Shown here piece by piece: positions 37,295-45,314 of a stretch of DNA of 51,472 nucleotides. Origin of the DNA: Lapillicoccus sp. GTDB lineage: Bacteria > Actinomycetota > Actinomycetes > Actinomycetales > Dermatophilaceae. Both the position numbers and the translations under genes were made by a program. Positions within the stretch are counted from its first letter, which is position 1. Each line of letters starts with the position of its first letter. The notes under the pieces are model-generated. The model searched no databases and had not been told where the DNA came from. It saw only the letters and a list, made by a program, of their open reading frames with translations. The DNA is taken from the NCBI RefSeq assembly GCF_025353065.1, contig NZ_JANXRJ010000272.1, positions 1 to 51,472 of the forward strand, given 5' to 3'.

Positions 37295-38682
37295 GGGCGA
37301 TCTCTTCTCTGGTGAGTGCGGCTCTGCTGGTTACGGCTCTGATCGAGTGGGGCGGGGGCGGGGGCGGTGCGCAGGTAGGTGTCGAGGACACCGACACCGA
37401 ACGCGAGGCTGTCGACGAGGACGCGCTCGTCGACGCCGTGCACGTAGCTGTCGGAGGGGAATCCGGGAGGCGTGCGACCCGGCACGAAGCCGTAGCAGTC
37501 GATGCCGAGTCGCGCGAAGGCCTTCGCGTCGGTGCCGCCCGCCATGCAGTAGGGCAGGACGAGCGCCGCGGGGTCGTGCGCTCGCAGCGCGTCGGCCATC
37601 GCGGCGTACTCCCCCTGCTCGTCGCCGGCCGCCACGGGCGGGGAGAAGTTGACGAACGCGCGCGAGACGCCCTCGCCGATCAGGGTGTCGAGCGCCTCGA
37701 AGAACTCCTCTTCGGTGCCCGGCAGGATCCGTCCGTCGATGCCGGCCGTGGCGGACCCCGGCACCACGTTGTGCTTGTAGCCGGCCGAGAGCATCGTCGG
37801 GTTCACCGAGTTCGCGGTGGTCGAGGTCACCAGGGTGGCAGCCTCCCCCAGCTGCGCCAGGCTCGCCGGGTCGTTGGGGTCGATCGTGACGCCCAGGTGG
37901 GCGCTCAGGCCGTCGAGGAGAACCGACGTGGGGGGGACGAGGTGGGGCGGCCACTCGTGGTCGGCGAGCCGCGCGACGGCACGGGCCAGCCGCGCGACCG
38001 CGTTGGCGGGATGGTGCAGGGACCCGTGTCCGGCCGGCCCGACCGCGGTCAGGTCGATCCAGGCCGAGCCGCGCTCCGCCGTGGCGACGGGGTAGAGGCG
38101 CGTCCCGTCGGGGAGGTGCACCGAGTGGCCGCCGGACTCCCCGATCGCGGTGCGCACCCCCTCGAACAGGTCGGGATGCTCCGCCACCAGGAACCCTGCG
38201 CCCAGGTCTCCCCGGTCCTCCTCGTCGGCGACGAAGGCGAGCACGATGTCACGGGGCGGGACGAACTCCTCACGGGCCCAGGCCCGCACGACGGCGAGCA
38301 TCATCGCGTCCATGTCCTTCATGTCCAGCGCGCCCCGGCCCCAGACGGCCCCGTCGCGCACCTCGCCTCCGAACGGGTCGACGCTCCAGTCGGCCGCCTC
38401 GGCCGGGACCACGTCGAGGTGGCCGTGCACGACCAAGGCGGGCGCGAGGCGATCGACGCCGGGGATCCGGGCCACCGTGCTGGCCCGGCCGGGTGCCGCC
38501 TCGAAGATCTCCGGCAGGTAGCCCGCGTCGGAGAGCCGCTCGGCGACCCATTCCGCGGCCGCCCGCTCACCGCGGGCGTTCCCCCCGCCGAAATTGGACG
38601 TGTCGAACCGGATCAGCCGGGAGCAGAGCTCCACGGCCTCGGCCACCACCACGTCGGGCGTCGGCGTGAGGGTGTGTGCCAT
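37291..38682 (-). CDS. M20/M25/M40 family metallo-hydrolase
   Basis: A 463-residue cytoplasmic di-zinc peptidase and first gene of the Opp operon. Metal and catalytic residues are visible: His88 and Asp90 in VVHGHLDVVP, bridging Asp120 in GRGALDMKD, the Glu154-Glu155 pair in VADEEDRGD, and a later His in PAGHGSLHHPANA at the start of the dimerisation domain. It probably splits imported di- or tripeptides. ATG 38682 has GAGAGG five bases upstream. It is divergent from the LD-carboxypeptidase gene across a region with a palindromic operator. Confidence 0.93.
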   Translation of the reverse strand: MAHTLTPTPDVVVAEAVELCSRLIRFDTSNFGGGNARGERAAAEWVAERLSDAGYLPEIFEAAPGRASTVARIPGVDRLAPALVVHGHLDVVPAEAADWSVDPFGGEVRDGAVWGRGALDMKDMDAMMLAVVRAWAREEFVPPRDIVLAFVADEEDRGDLGAGFLVAEHPDLFEGVRTAIGESGGHSVHLPDGTRLYPVATAERGSAWIDLTAVGPAGHGSLHHPANAVARLARAVARLADHEWPPHLVPPTSVLLDGLSAHLGVTIDPNDPASLAQLGEAATLVTSTTANSVNPTMLSAGYKHNVVPGSATAGIDGRILPGTEEEFFEALDTLIGEGVSRAFVNFSPPVAAGDEQGEYAAMADALRAHDPAALVLPYCMAGGTDAKAFARLGIDCYGFVPGRTPPGFPSDSYVHGVDERVLVDSLAFGVGVLDTYLRTAPAPAPLDQSRNQQSRTHQRRDRP

Positions 38683-38718
38683 CCGGTCCTCTCACTGCGC
38701 CGCCAACCGAGCGGGGGG

Positions 38719-38730
38719 GATAACGTTATC
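38719..38730. promoter_or_regulatory. Palindromic operator GATAACGTTATC
   Basis: A perfect 12-bp palindrome with a central CG, extending to 17 bp with one mismatch, 37 bases upstream of the M20-Opp operon and in the region shared with the LD-carboxypeptidase gene. The form suits a LacI- or GntR-type dimer; no such gene is adjacent. Confidence 0.55.
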
Positions 38731-38857
38731 TCCGCGGAGCGTGGTCTCGCGCGCTGCCGAGTCTGGTGCCCTCCCGATGGCGACGTCAAGGGCCGTCACC
38801 GAGTTGTGGCCGACCACCGCGCAGCGCCTTCTCCCTCGACGAAAGGTCACCTTCCTC

Positions 38858-39844
38858 GTGAGCGACTCCACCCCCCGCATACCCACGTCGTTGCGTCGTG
38901 CCCCTGCCCTGCGGGCCGGTGACCGGGTCGCCGTCCTCACCGCCAGCAGCCCCCCCGACCAGCTCCGCCTGCCGGTGGGCCTGGACGCGCTCACCTTCGT
39001 CGGCCTCGTGCCCGTGGTCTACGAGTCGGCCCGGGCCGCCGGCGACGTCCGGCACTACCTCGCCGGCAGCGACGAGCTGCGGGCCTCGGACCTGCGGGCG
39101 GCCCTGCTCGACGACACGGTCGCCGGCATCATCTTCGCCGGCGGTGGCTACGGAGCCCAGCGCACGCTCGAGCTGATGGACTGGAGCGGCCTCGAGCACG
39201 TCGCACCGAAGATCCTCGTCGGCTACTCCGACGTCACCGCCATCCTCGAAGCGGTCGGCGTCCGGCTGGGATGGGCCTCGCTGATGAGCGGCATGGTGGC
39301 CTGCGGGGAGTTCGCCGAGGCCTACACCTTCGCCTCGATGCTGCGGTGCCTGATGGCACCCGAGCAGGCGCAGGACATCCGGTATGCCGCGTCGGTCACC
39401 ATCACCGGTGGCACGGCCCAGGGGGTCACCCTCGGCGGGAACCTCTGCCTGCTGACGTCCTCGCTGGCCACCGACTCCTGCCGTCCGGCCCGTGGGGGGA
39501 TCCTGCTGATCGAGGACGAGTCCGAGGAGGACTACCGCGTGGACCGGATGCTGACCCAGCTCCGCCGCAGCGGCTACCTCGACGGGGTCGCCGGCATCGT
39601 CGCGGGGACCTGGGAGGGCTGCGGAGGCGTGGAGGCCATCCATCCGGTCCTGGTCGACCGCCTCGGGGACCTCGGGGTCCCGGTGATCGCGTGGGCGGAC
39701 GTGGGGCACGGCGGGCACTTCCAGGCCTTCCCGATCGGGGTGGCGGCCGAGCTGGACGCCGACGCGGGGACGCTGCGCCTCCTCGACCCTCCCCTGGTCC
39801 CGGTCACTCCTTCGACGTGGGCGGGACCAGCTCGCGGAGCTTGA
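38858..39844 (+). CDS. S66 peptidase, muramoyltetrapeptide (LD-)carboxypeptidase
   Basis: A 328-residue LdcA-type serine peptidase that removes the terminal D-Ala from murein tetrapeptides in cell-wall recycling. The triad is Ser124 in GYSDV, Glu219 in LLIEDESEE and His284 in DVGHGG, with spacing close to the known enzyme. There is no signal peptide, consistent with a cytoplasmic role. GTG 38858 has GAAAGG upstream. It is divergent from the Opp-M20 operon, which fits murein-peptide salvage. Its last 41 bases overlap the 3' end of the sigma-factor gene on the other strand. Confidence 0.92.
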   Translation: MSDSTPRIPTSLRRAPALRAGDRVAVLTASSPPDQLRLPVGLDALTFVGLVPVVYESARAAGDVRHYLAGSDELRASDLRAALLDDTVAGIIFAGGGYGAQRTLELMDWSGLEHVAPKILVGYSDVTAILEAVGVRLGWASLMSGMVACGEFAEAYTFASMLRCLMAPEQAQDIRYAASVTITGGTAQGVTLGGNLCLLTSSLATDSCRPARGGILLIEDESEEDYRVDRMLTQLRRSGYLDGVAGIVAGTWEGCGGVEAIHPVLVDRLGDLGVPVIAWADVGHGGHFQAFPIGVAAELDADAGTLRLLDPPLVPVTPSTWAGPARGA

Positions 39845-40421
39845 CCAGACCGTCCCGGATCCGCGACTTCGCCGTGCCGAGCGGGATGCCGAGCCGCTCG
39901 GCGACCTCCTGGTGCGTGCATCCCTCGAAGTAGGCCAGCGTGAGCGCCGTGCGCTGCGACCACGGGATCTGCTCGAGCGCCGCCCGCACCCGGAGGGCCT
40001 CGACGGAGGCCAGCGCGTCGTCGCTCGTCGCGTCGTGGGCGATCTGCTGGTTGGCGTCGAGGTAGCGCTGGTCCCGGTTCCGCGACGCCTGCGAGGCGCG
40101 CACCCGGTCGACCGCACGACGGTGGGACATGGCCAGCATCCAGGCGAGCACCGAGCCCCGGTCGGGGTCGAAGCGCGAGCTCGTGCGCCACACCTCGAGG
40201 AAGACGTCCTGGGCCACCTCCTCGGACTGCGCCGGGTCGCGCAGGACCGCCAGCACCAGGCCGTAGACCCGGCGCGACGTCAGGTCGTAGAGCTCGGCGA
40301 ACGCGCCCTCGTCGCCCTCCATGCAGCGCCCGATGACCCCGACCAGGTGATCGGCCGCGTCAGGACGACCGGCCGGCTGCGCGGGCAGCGGTCGGTCTTC
40401 GGCACGACGATGTGGCGACAC
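39804..40421 (-). CDS. sigK: ECF RNA polymerase sigma factor, SigK-like
   Basis: A 205-residue ECF sigma factor. Region 2 is FAELYDLTSRRVYGLVLAVLRDPAQSEEVAQDVFLEVWRTSSRFDPDRGSVLAWMLAMSHRRAVDRVR, and region 4 is QRTALTLAYFEGCTHQEVAERLGIPLGTAKSRIRDGL. The linker with QQIAHDATSDDALASVEA is characteristic of SigK. SigK genes are normally followed by the anti-sigma gene rskA; here the next gene is the convergent LD-carboxypeptidase, so no RskA is present nearby. The GTG at 40421 lacks a good ribosome site, so the start could be a little downstream. Confidence 0.91.
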   Translation of the reverse strand: MSPHRRAEDRPLPAQPAGRPDAADHLVGVIGRCMEGDEGAFAELYDLTSRRVYGLVLAVLRDPAQSEEVAQDVFLEVWRTSSRFDPDRGSVLAWMLAMSHRRAVDRVRASQASRNRDQRYLDANQQIAHDATSDDALASVEALRVRAALEQIPWSQRTALTLAYFEGCTHQEVAERLGIPLGTAKSRIRDGLVKLRELVPPTSKE

Positions 40422-40445
40422 GAGCGTTCAACACCCCCGCACATG

Positions 40446-41711
40446 TTAAGCCCGGTCGGCTGGCACCTGCTCGGCGGGGACGGGCACCGGCGGACGCAGC
40501 GAGGTGGCGAGCAGGCACGCGATGCCGAGGAGGACTGCGCCGACGACGAGCGCCCGGAGGACGCCCCCGTGGAGGCCCAGGAAGCCGATCAACGGGGGCC
40601 CACCGAGGAAGGCGCAGTAGCCGACCGAGGCCACGACGCTGACCCGGCCCGCGGCATACCGGGGCTCGTCGGCGCCCGCACTCATCCCGACGGGGAAGCC
40701 GAGCGAGGTGCCGAGGCCCCACAGCAGCGCGCCGACGAACGCGAGCCAGGTGACTCCGCCGAAGACGAAGAGGACGAGGCCGACGATGGCGACGAGGGCC
40801 GAGACGCGCAAGGTGGGGACGCGCCCGTAACGGTCGAGGAGGTCGGGTCCGAACCACCGACCGATCGTCATCGCCGTGAGGAAGGCCGCGAAGGCGAGCG
40901 TGCCGACCGCTGCCTCGGCGCCGTAGCCGTCGATGACCGCGACGCTGATCCAGTCGTTGCCGGTGCCCTCGGCGAAGGCGAAGGCGAGCACGAAGACACC
41001 GATCAGCAGCGTCCGCGGCTCCCGCCAGGCCGCGAGCGGGCTGCGCGCCGGCAGGCTCTCCGGGCCCGTCTCCGGCTCCTCCGTGTCCGGGACGAACTCC
41101 CGGGCGCCGAGCGGGACACCGATCGCGACGAGCACCCCGACGACGGCGAGGTGGACCGTGACCGGGACCCCGAGGACGACCATCAGCGCCCCGATGAGGG
41201 CGCCCGCCACGGTCCCGACGCTCCACCCGGCGTGGAAGCGGGACATGATCGACCGGCCCAGCCGGCGCTCGGCGACGGCGCCCTGGACGTTCATCGCGAC
41301 GTCCCACGCACCGTTGCCGAAGCCGAGGAGCGCGAGGCCGATGACGAGCGGGAGGACCCCGACGAGGAAGCCGAACGCGGCGACGACGAGGGCGAGGCCG
41401 AGCACGACCGCCATCGCGGTGACGACGGCGCGGGAGCCGAAGCGGCTGACGAGGGCGCCGGACAGGCCCAGCGCCACGAGGGACCCCGCTGCGATGGCGA
41501 GCAGCACCAGGCCGAGCTGCGCGGGGTCGAGGTGGAGCTCGTCGCGGACCTGCGGGATGCGTGAGGCCCAGCTCGCGAAGGCGAACCCGGAACCGGTGAA
41601 CGCGATGTAGGTGGCGCGGACGGCGGCCGTGGTGTCACGCGCATACGCGGTGCTGACGGCGTCGCTGCTGGTGTCGCTGCTGGGGTTGTCGGGCAGACGG
41701 TGGGAGGTCAC
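40446..41711 (-). CDS. MFS transporter
   Basis: A 421-residue major facilitator with 12 hydrophobic helices and a short polar N-terminus. It resembles the YbjJ-like branch (FASWASRIPQVRDELHL in the first loop, FGNGAWDVAMNVQG in helix four, FHAGWSVGTVAGA in helix five). Substrate unknown. GTG 41711 has GAGAG upstream. The SigK-like gene follows 24 bases downstream on the same strand and might be co-transcribed. Confidence 0.9.
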   Translation of the reverse strand: MTSHRLPDNPSSDTSSDAVSTAYARDTTAAVRATYIAFTGSGFAFASWASRIPQVRDELHLDPAQLGLVLLAIAAGSLVALGLSGALVSRFGSRAVVTAMAVVLGLALVVAAFGFLVGVLPLVIGLALLGFGNGAWDVAMNVQGAVAERRLGRSIMSRFHAGWSVGTVAGALIGALMVVLGVPVTVHLAVVGVLVAIGVPLGAREFVPDTEEPETGPESLPARSPLAAWREPRTLLIGVFVLAFAFAEGTGNDWISVAVIDGYGAEAAVGTLAFAAFLTAMTIGRWFGPDLLDRYGRVPTLRVSALVAIVGLVLFVFGGVTWLAFVGALLWGLGTSLGFPVGMSAGADEPRYAAGRVSVVASVGYCAFLGGPPLIGFLGLHGGVLRALVVGAVLLGIACLLATSLRPPVPVPAEQVPADRA

Positions 41712-41746
41712 GGGGTCTCTCGGCGAGTGGCTGCTGGGTCAGGGAC

Positions 41747-42190
41747 CTACCGTATGCCGCCGCCCCCCGCATCCGGCCACTCCAGCCGCAGCGCGAGCAA
41801 CGCGTCGAGGGCGACGGACTCGCCGTCCCGGCCGCCCCTCCCCGTCTGCAGCGGCGGCGGGGTCGGCTCGAGCGGGACCGTGCGCCACCGGCCGAACCAC
41901 CGCGGCACCGCGACGAGCAAGTAGTAGCGGCCATCCACGTCGACGCCGAGCGACCGGTCGTGGCGCAGGTACCAGCCGACCACCCCCGTCCGGTAGCGGC
42001 CGCGTCCGGACCACGGGCGAGCCGTGAGCTCCTCGGTGGCGATTCCCGCCTCGGTCGCCTGCGCGACGAACCGGTCGAGCAGCACTTGGGCCTTCGCCGA
42101 CTCCTGCTCGTCCCGGCGGCGCTGCGCTGCGACGTGGTAGTCCGCCTGCGCGGCCCGCTCAGCCCGCCGCTCGTCCGCGTCCTCACTCAT
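41747..42190 (-). CDS. Conserved hypothetical protein
   Basis: A 147-residue protein with a charged helical N-terminus (about residues 5-40, ERRAERAAQADYHVAAQRRRDEQE) and a compact second half with RTGVVGWYLRHDRSLGVDVDGRYYLLVAVP, which reads as beta strands. No domain is recognised and no membrane segment or signal is present. GGAAAGG lies five bases before ATG 42190. It precedes the MFS gene by 35 bases and may share its transcript. Confidence 0.75.
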   Translation of the reverse strand: MSEDADERRAERAAQADYHVAAQRRRDEQESAKAQVLLDRFVAQATEAGIATEELTARPWSGRGRYRTGVVGWYLRHDRSLGVDVDGRYYLLVAVPRWFGRWRTVPLEPTPPPLQTGRGGRDGESVALDALLALRLEWPDAGGGGIR

Positions 42191-42308
42191 CCGCGCCTTT
42201 CCGCTCGCACCGTGCCTCCGGTATGCCGCGCACTGGGCGCTGGCGCGTCTTCCACCATGTCACGTCCCGGTCAATGACGCTGGCATCGCTGTCAGGGAGG
42301 TGGTCACG

Positions 42309-42545
42309 ATGGCTACTCTGACCATTCGTCAGCTCGACGACACCATCCATTCGCGGTTGAGGCTCCGAGCCGCAGAGCACGGCCGCTCGGTCGAGGCGGA
42401 GGTGCGCGCGATCCTCGACGCCGCCGTGAACCGTCCGGACACCAACGTCCTGATCGCGCTCGGCGAGTCGATGGCCCAGGTCGGCGGCATCGATCTCGAA
42501 CGGCCGGAGCGAGTCGATCGACCCCGGGCCGTGGACCTGCCGTGA
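42309..42545 (+). CDS. FitA-like ribbon-helix-helix antitoxin
   Basis: A 78-residue antitoxin. Residues 1-40 are an Arc/FitA-type DNA-binding fold: MATLTIRQLDDTIHSRLRLR, then AAEHGRSVEAEVRAILDAAV. The C-terminus would wrap the toxin. ATG 42309 has GGGAGG eight bases upstream. The pair is probably autoregulated; TGAC-N12-GTCA just before the ribosome site is a weak operator candidate. Confidence 0.9.
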   Translation: MATLTIRQLDDTIHSRLRLRAAEHGRSVEAEVRAILDAAVNRPDTNVLIALGESMAQVGGIDLERPERVDRPRAVDLP

Positions 42546-42958
42546 TCGTCGCGGACACCGACGTGGTGTCGGAGTTCATGCGAGAGCGGCCCGACAGGTC
42601 CGTCGAGGCCTGGGCGCGCGGCCTCGGGGTCGGCGACCTCGCCATCAGTGTCATCACGGTGGAGGAGATCGAGCGAGGAATCGGCTCACTCCCCGCCGGG
42701 CGCCGTCGTGACGAGCTGGAGGGACGCTGGCACGTGTTGATCGACGCCTACGCCGACTCCGTCCTCTCCTACGACCTGCCCGCGGCGCGGGCAACAGCCC
42801 GGATCCTGGTGAGCCGGGCAACCGCAGGATCCCCGATGGGTATGGCGGACGCTGAGATCGCCGGTATCTGCGTCTCCCGCGGATGCCAGGTCGCGACGCG
42901 GAACGTCCGTGACTTCGAGGACATCAGCGGCCTCGCGGTGGTGGACCCCTTCACCTGA
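42542..42958 (+). CDS. PIN-domain toxin (FitB/VapC family)
   Basis: A 138-residue PIN-domain ribonuclease. The acidic metal-binding set is complete: Asp5 in VADTDVVSEF, Glu42 in TVEEIERGI, Asp103 in MADAEIAG and Asp124 in RNVRDFEDI. These toxins cut RNA, often tRNA or mRNA, when the antitoxin is lost. GTG 42542 overlaps the antitoxin stop as GTGA, the usual coupling of such pairs. FitB fits better than generic VapC because of the FitA-type partner. Confidence 0.91.
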   Translation: MIVADTDVVSEFMRERPDRSVEAWARGLGVGDLAISVITVEEIERGIGSLPAGRRRDELEGRWHVLIDAYADSVLSYDLPAARATARILVSRATAGSPMGMADAEIAGICVSRGCQVATRNVRDFEDISGLAVVDPFT

Positions 42959-43086
42959 CGGCTGGTAGCAGTGACACGCGAGCCGATGGGTGGCCCTCGC
43001 AGCATCAAGCCTGGCGCGAGGCCGCCTTCGAGAGACATCGGGTGGAGATGACCCCGGCGATCCCACCCACGGCGGGTGCGCCGCGG

Positions 43087-43686
43087 TCAGTCCCAGTGCA
43101 GCGCGGGTGGCAGCAACCCGACATCAGCGGCGGGCCAGGCCGCAGGGTCGGGCCCGAGCGCAGCGAGCTGGGGGATCTGTTCCCGGCACCACGGCGACAG
43201 GCTCTCGTCGTTGCGCGCGCGGGCCACGAGCTCCGGCCAATGCACGAGCTCCCACGCCGAGACCTCGTCGGGGCTGAGGTCCAGGGCGACGTCGGCATCC
43301 ATCGTGCCGGTCACGACCGGGCACCACTCGTGCTCCTCGACGCCGGCCATCTGCGCGCGGTAGCGGAAGCGCGGGAGGACCAGGCGCAGGTCGGCCACCT
43401 CGACACCGAGCTCGTCGTGCACCCTCCGACGGATGCTCGGGACCAGCGCCTCGCCGGGCAGCGGGTGCCCGCAGACCGAGTTGGTCCACACCCCGGGGAA
43501 GGTCCGCTTGCCGTCGGCCCGCCGCGTCATCAGCACGCTGTCGCCGGTGAAGAGGTAGCACGAGAAGGCGAGATGCAGCGGCGTCTCGGCGCCGTGCACC
43601 AGCGCCTTGAGCGCGGTCCCCACGCTGTGGCCGAGCCCGTCGAGCAGGACGACACGCTCCTCGACCTGGGTCAGTGGGCTCGTCAT
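43087..43686 (-). CDS. idi: Isopentenyl-diphosphate delta-isomerase, type 1
   Basis: A 199-residue Nudix-fold isomerase interconverting IPP and DMAPP. The catalytic Cys72 is in WTNSVCGHP and the catalytic Glu120 in VEEHEWCPV; the Nudix-like helix RRRVHDELGVEV follows. ATG 43686 overlaps the stop of the FAD enzyme gene (ATGA), so it is the last gene of the type III PKS operon. Its place here suggests that it supplies DMAPP for the prenyl group added by the nearby UbiA enzyme. Confidence 0.95.
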   Translation of the reverse strand: MTSPLTQVEERVVLLDGLGHSVGTALKALVHGAETPLHLAFSCYLFTGDSVLMTRRADGKRTFPGVWTNSVCGHPLPGEALVPSIRRRVHDELGVEVADLRLVLPRFRYRAQMAGVEEHEWCPVVTGTMDADVALDLSPDEVSAWELVHWPELVARARNDESLSPWCREQIPQLAALGPDPAAWPAADVGLLPPALHWD

Positions 43687-44756
43687 GACGTGGTCTCCGT
43701 CGGCATCGATGTGGTTGCAGCAGAAGCGATCTCGTCGACGATCAGCGAGAACAGGGCGGGAAAGGCCGACGCCAGCGGCACGATCGCACCGCGTCCGAGC
43801 CGGGCCCTCGTCACCAGGGCGAGCCCAGCGGTCAACGCATCGGGCCGACGGCTCACCGACCGCCACCCCCGTTCGTATGCCGCCGGGTCACCGGCCGCCA
43901 CCGCGGCCACCGCCCGCTCCGCCTGCCGCAGACCCAGGGCGATGCCCTCCCCGGTCAGGGCGTCGACGTAGCCGCTGGCGTCGCCCACGAGCAGCACGCG
44001 GCCGTTGACCCGGGCCGTCGAGCGACGCCGCAGCGATCCGGATCCGCGCACCGACGTGACCGGCGCGACCCCCTCGAGCCGGCGCCGCAGCTCGGGGAAG
44101 TCCGCGAGCAGCTCGTCGTAGCCGAGCCGCTCGCGGGTGAGGAAGGCGACGCCCACGGTATCGGCCGCCACGGGGGTGACGTAGGCCTCGGCCCGGCGTC
44201 CCCAGTGGACCTCGACGGTCGGCGACCAGGGGGCGACACCGTGGTGGCGGCGCAGCCCGTGCCGGGCCGGCTTCGCGATCACCGCCCCCTCGAGACCGGC
44301 CGCGCCGCGCACGAACGACTGCAGCCCGTCGGCCCCGACGACGTGCCGGGCGGCCGCGAGCCCGCCGTCCCGCAGACCGACCCGGACCCCCTCGTCGTCC
44401 TGGTCCAGCGTCACGGCGACACCGGTCCGCACCGGGACCCCGGCAGCGAGGACGGCGTCGGTGAGCGCGTCGTGGAGGACGGTCCGCCGGACGCCGCGCC
44501 CCGGCCCCCGTCGGAAGGGCGCGGTCACGCGACGCCGCCCGGCCACGTAGGTGATGCCCTCGATCGGCGAACCCGCGGGGTCGACGCCCAGCTCCGCGAG
44601 GGCGGCGAGCGCACCCGGCATCAGCCCCTCGCCGCAGGCCTTGTCGACACTGCCCTCACGCCGCTCGAGGACCGAGACGCGCAGGCCGGAGCGGGCGGCA
44701 TACAGGGCCGTGGCGAGGCCGACGGGACCGCCGCCGACCACCAGGAGGTCATCCAC
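43683..44756 (-). CDS. FAD-dependent oxidoreductase (phenolic-lipid hydroxylase or geranylgeranyl-reductase-like)
   Basis: A 357-residue flavoprotein. The N-terminal dinucleotide fold is VVGGGPVGLATALYAARSGLRVSVLER, and the second FAD motif is VLLVGDASGYVDALTGEGIALGL. ACGEGLMPGALAALAELG fits the geranylgeranyl-reductase-like flavoproteins. In the srs and agq phenolic-lipid clusters the matching position codes for a flavoprotein hydroxylase that makes a hydroquinone, so hydroxylation of the alkylresorcinol ring is likely; reduction of a prenyl chain is the alternative. The GTG start overlaps the ICMT-like gene by eight bases. Confidence 0.85.
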   Translation of the reverse strand: MDDLLVVGGGPVGLATALYAARSGLRVSVLERREGSVDKACGEGLMPGALAALAELGVDPAGSPIEGITYVAGRRRVTAPFRRGPGRGVRRTVLHDALTDAVLAAGVPVRTGVAVTLDQDDEGVRVGLRDGGLAAARHVVGADGLQSFVRGAAGLEGAVIAKPARHGLRRHHGVAPWSPTVEVHWGRRAEAYVTPVAADTVGVAFLTRERLGYDELLADFPELRRRLEGVAPVTSVRGSGSLRRRSTARVNGRVLLVGDASGYVDALTGEGIALGLRQAERAVAAVAAGDPAAYERGWRSVSRRPDALTAGLALVTRARLGRGAIVPLASAFPALFSLIVDEIASAATTSMPTETTS

Positions 44757-45312
44757 GGGACTCTCCTCCCGTGCTGTCCCCTAGTGTGCTGCCCGACGCC
44801 ACGAGCGTGCGAAGAGCCTTCTCCTCGGCCGGGATCCGGATCGTCATGAGCCACACGTTGAGCACGGTGAAGATGATCGCGGTGACCCACGCCGAGCCGG
44901 CGAGCGGCAGCGCCAGCCCCTCGACGGCGACGGCGAGGTAGTTGGGGTGGGGCAGGAAGCGGTAGGGGCCCGAGGTGACCGGCGCCAGGCCCGGGACGAT
45001 GACGATCCGGGTGTTCCACTGCGGGCCGAGGGTGCGGATGCACCACCAGCGCAGCAGCTGGGTGAGGACGACCACCCCGGCCATCACCCCGCCGAGGACG
45101 GGGTGCGGCCCGCGGTGGGCGACCCACGCCTCGACGAGGCAGCCGGCCAGCAGCCCGGTGTGCAGGAGCACCATCCACGGGTAGTGCCGCCGACCCGACT
45201 CGACCCCACCGCGCGCCGTCGCCCACGCGAGGTGGCGTGTCGCGACGACGAGCTCGACGACCCGCTCGAGCGCCACGAGGGCGACGAGGACGGTGAACCA
45301 CCCGGGCGTCAT
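44749..45312 (-). CDS. Isoprenylcysteine carboxyl methyltransferase-like protein
   Basis: A 187-residue membrane methyltransferase with about five helices. The ICMT signature is in the C-terminal half: SGPYRFLPHPNYLAVAVEGLALPL and a terminal region with MTIRIPAEEKAL. In type III PKS operons this family O-methylates the phenolic product. ATG 45312 is two bases from the PKS stop, so the genes are co-translated in practice. Confidence 0.9.
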   Translation of the reverse strand: MTPGWFTVLVALVALERVVELVVATRHLAWATARGGVESGRRHYPWMVLLHTGLLAGCLVEAWVAHRGPHPVLGGVMAGVVVLTQLLRWWCIRTLGPQWNTRIVIVPGLAPVTSGPYRFLPHPNYLAVAVEGLALPLAGSAWVTAIIFTVLNVWLMTIRIPAEEKALRTLVASGSTLGDSTGGESRG

Positions 45313-45314
45313 CG

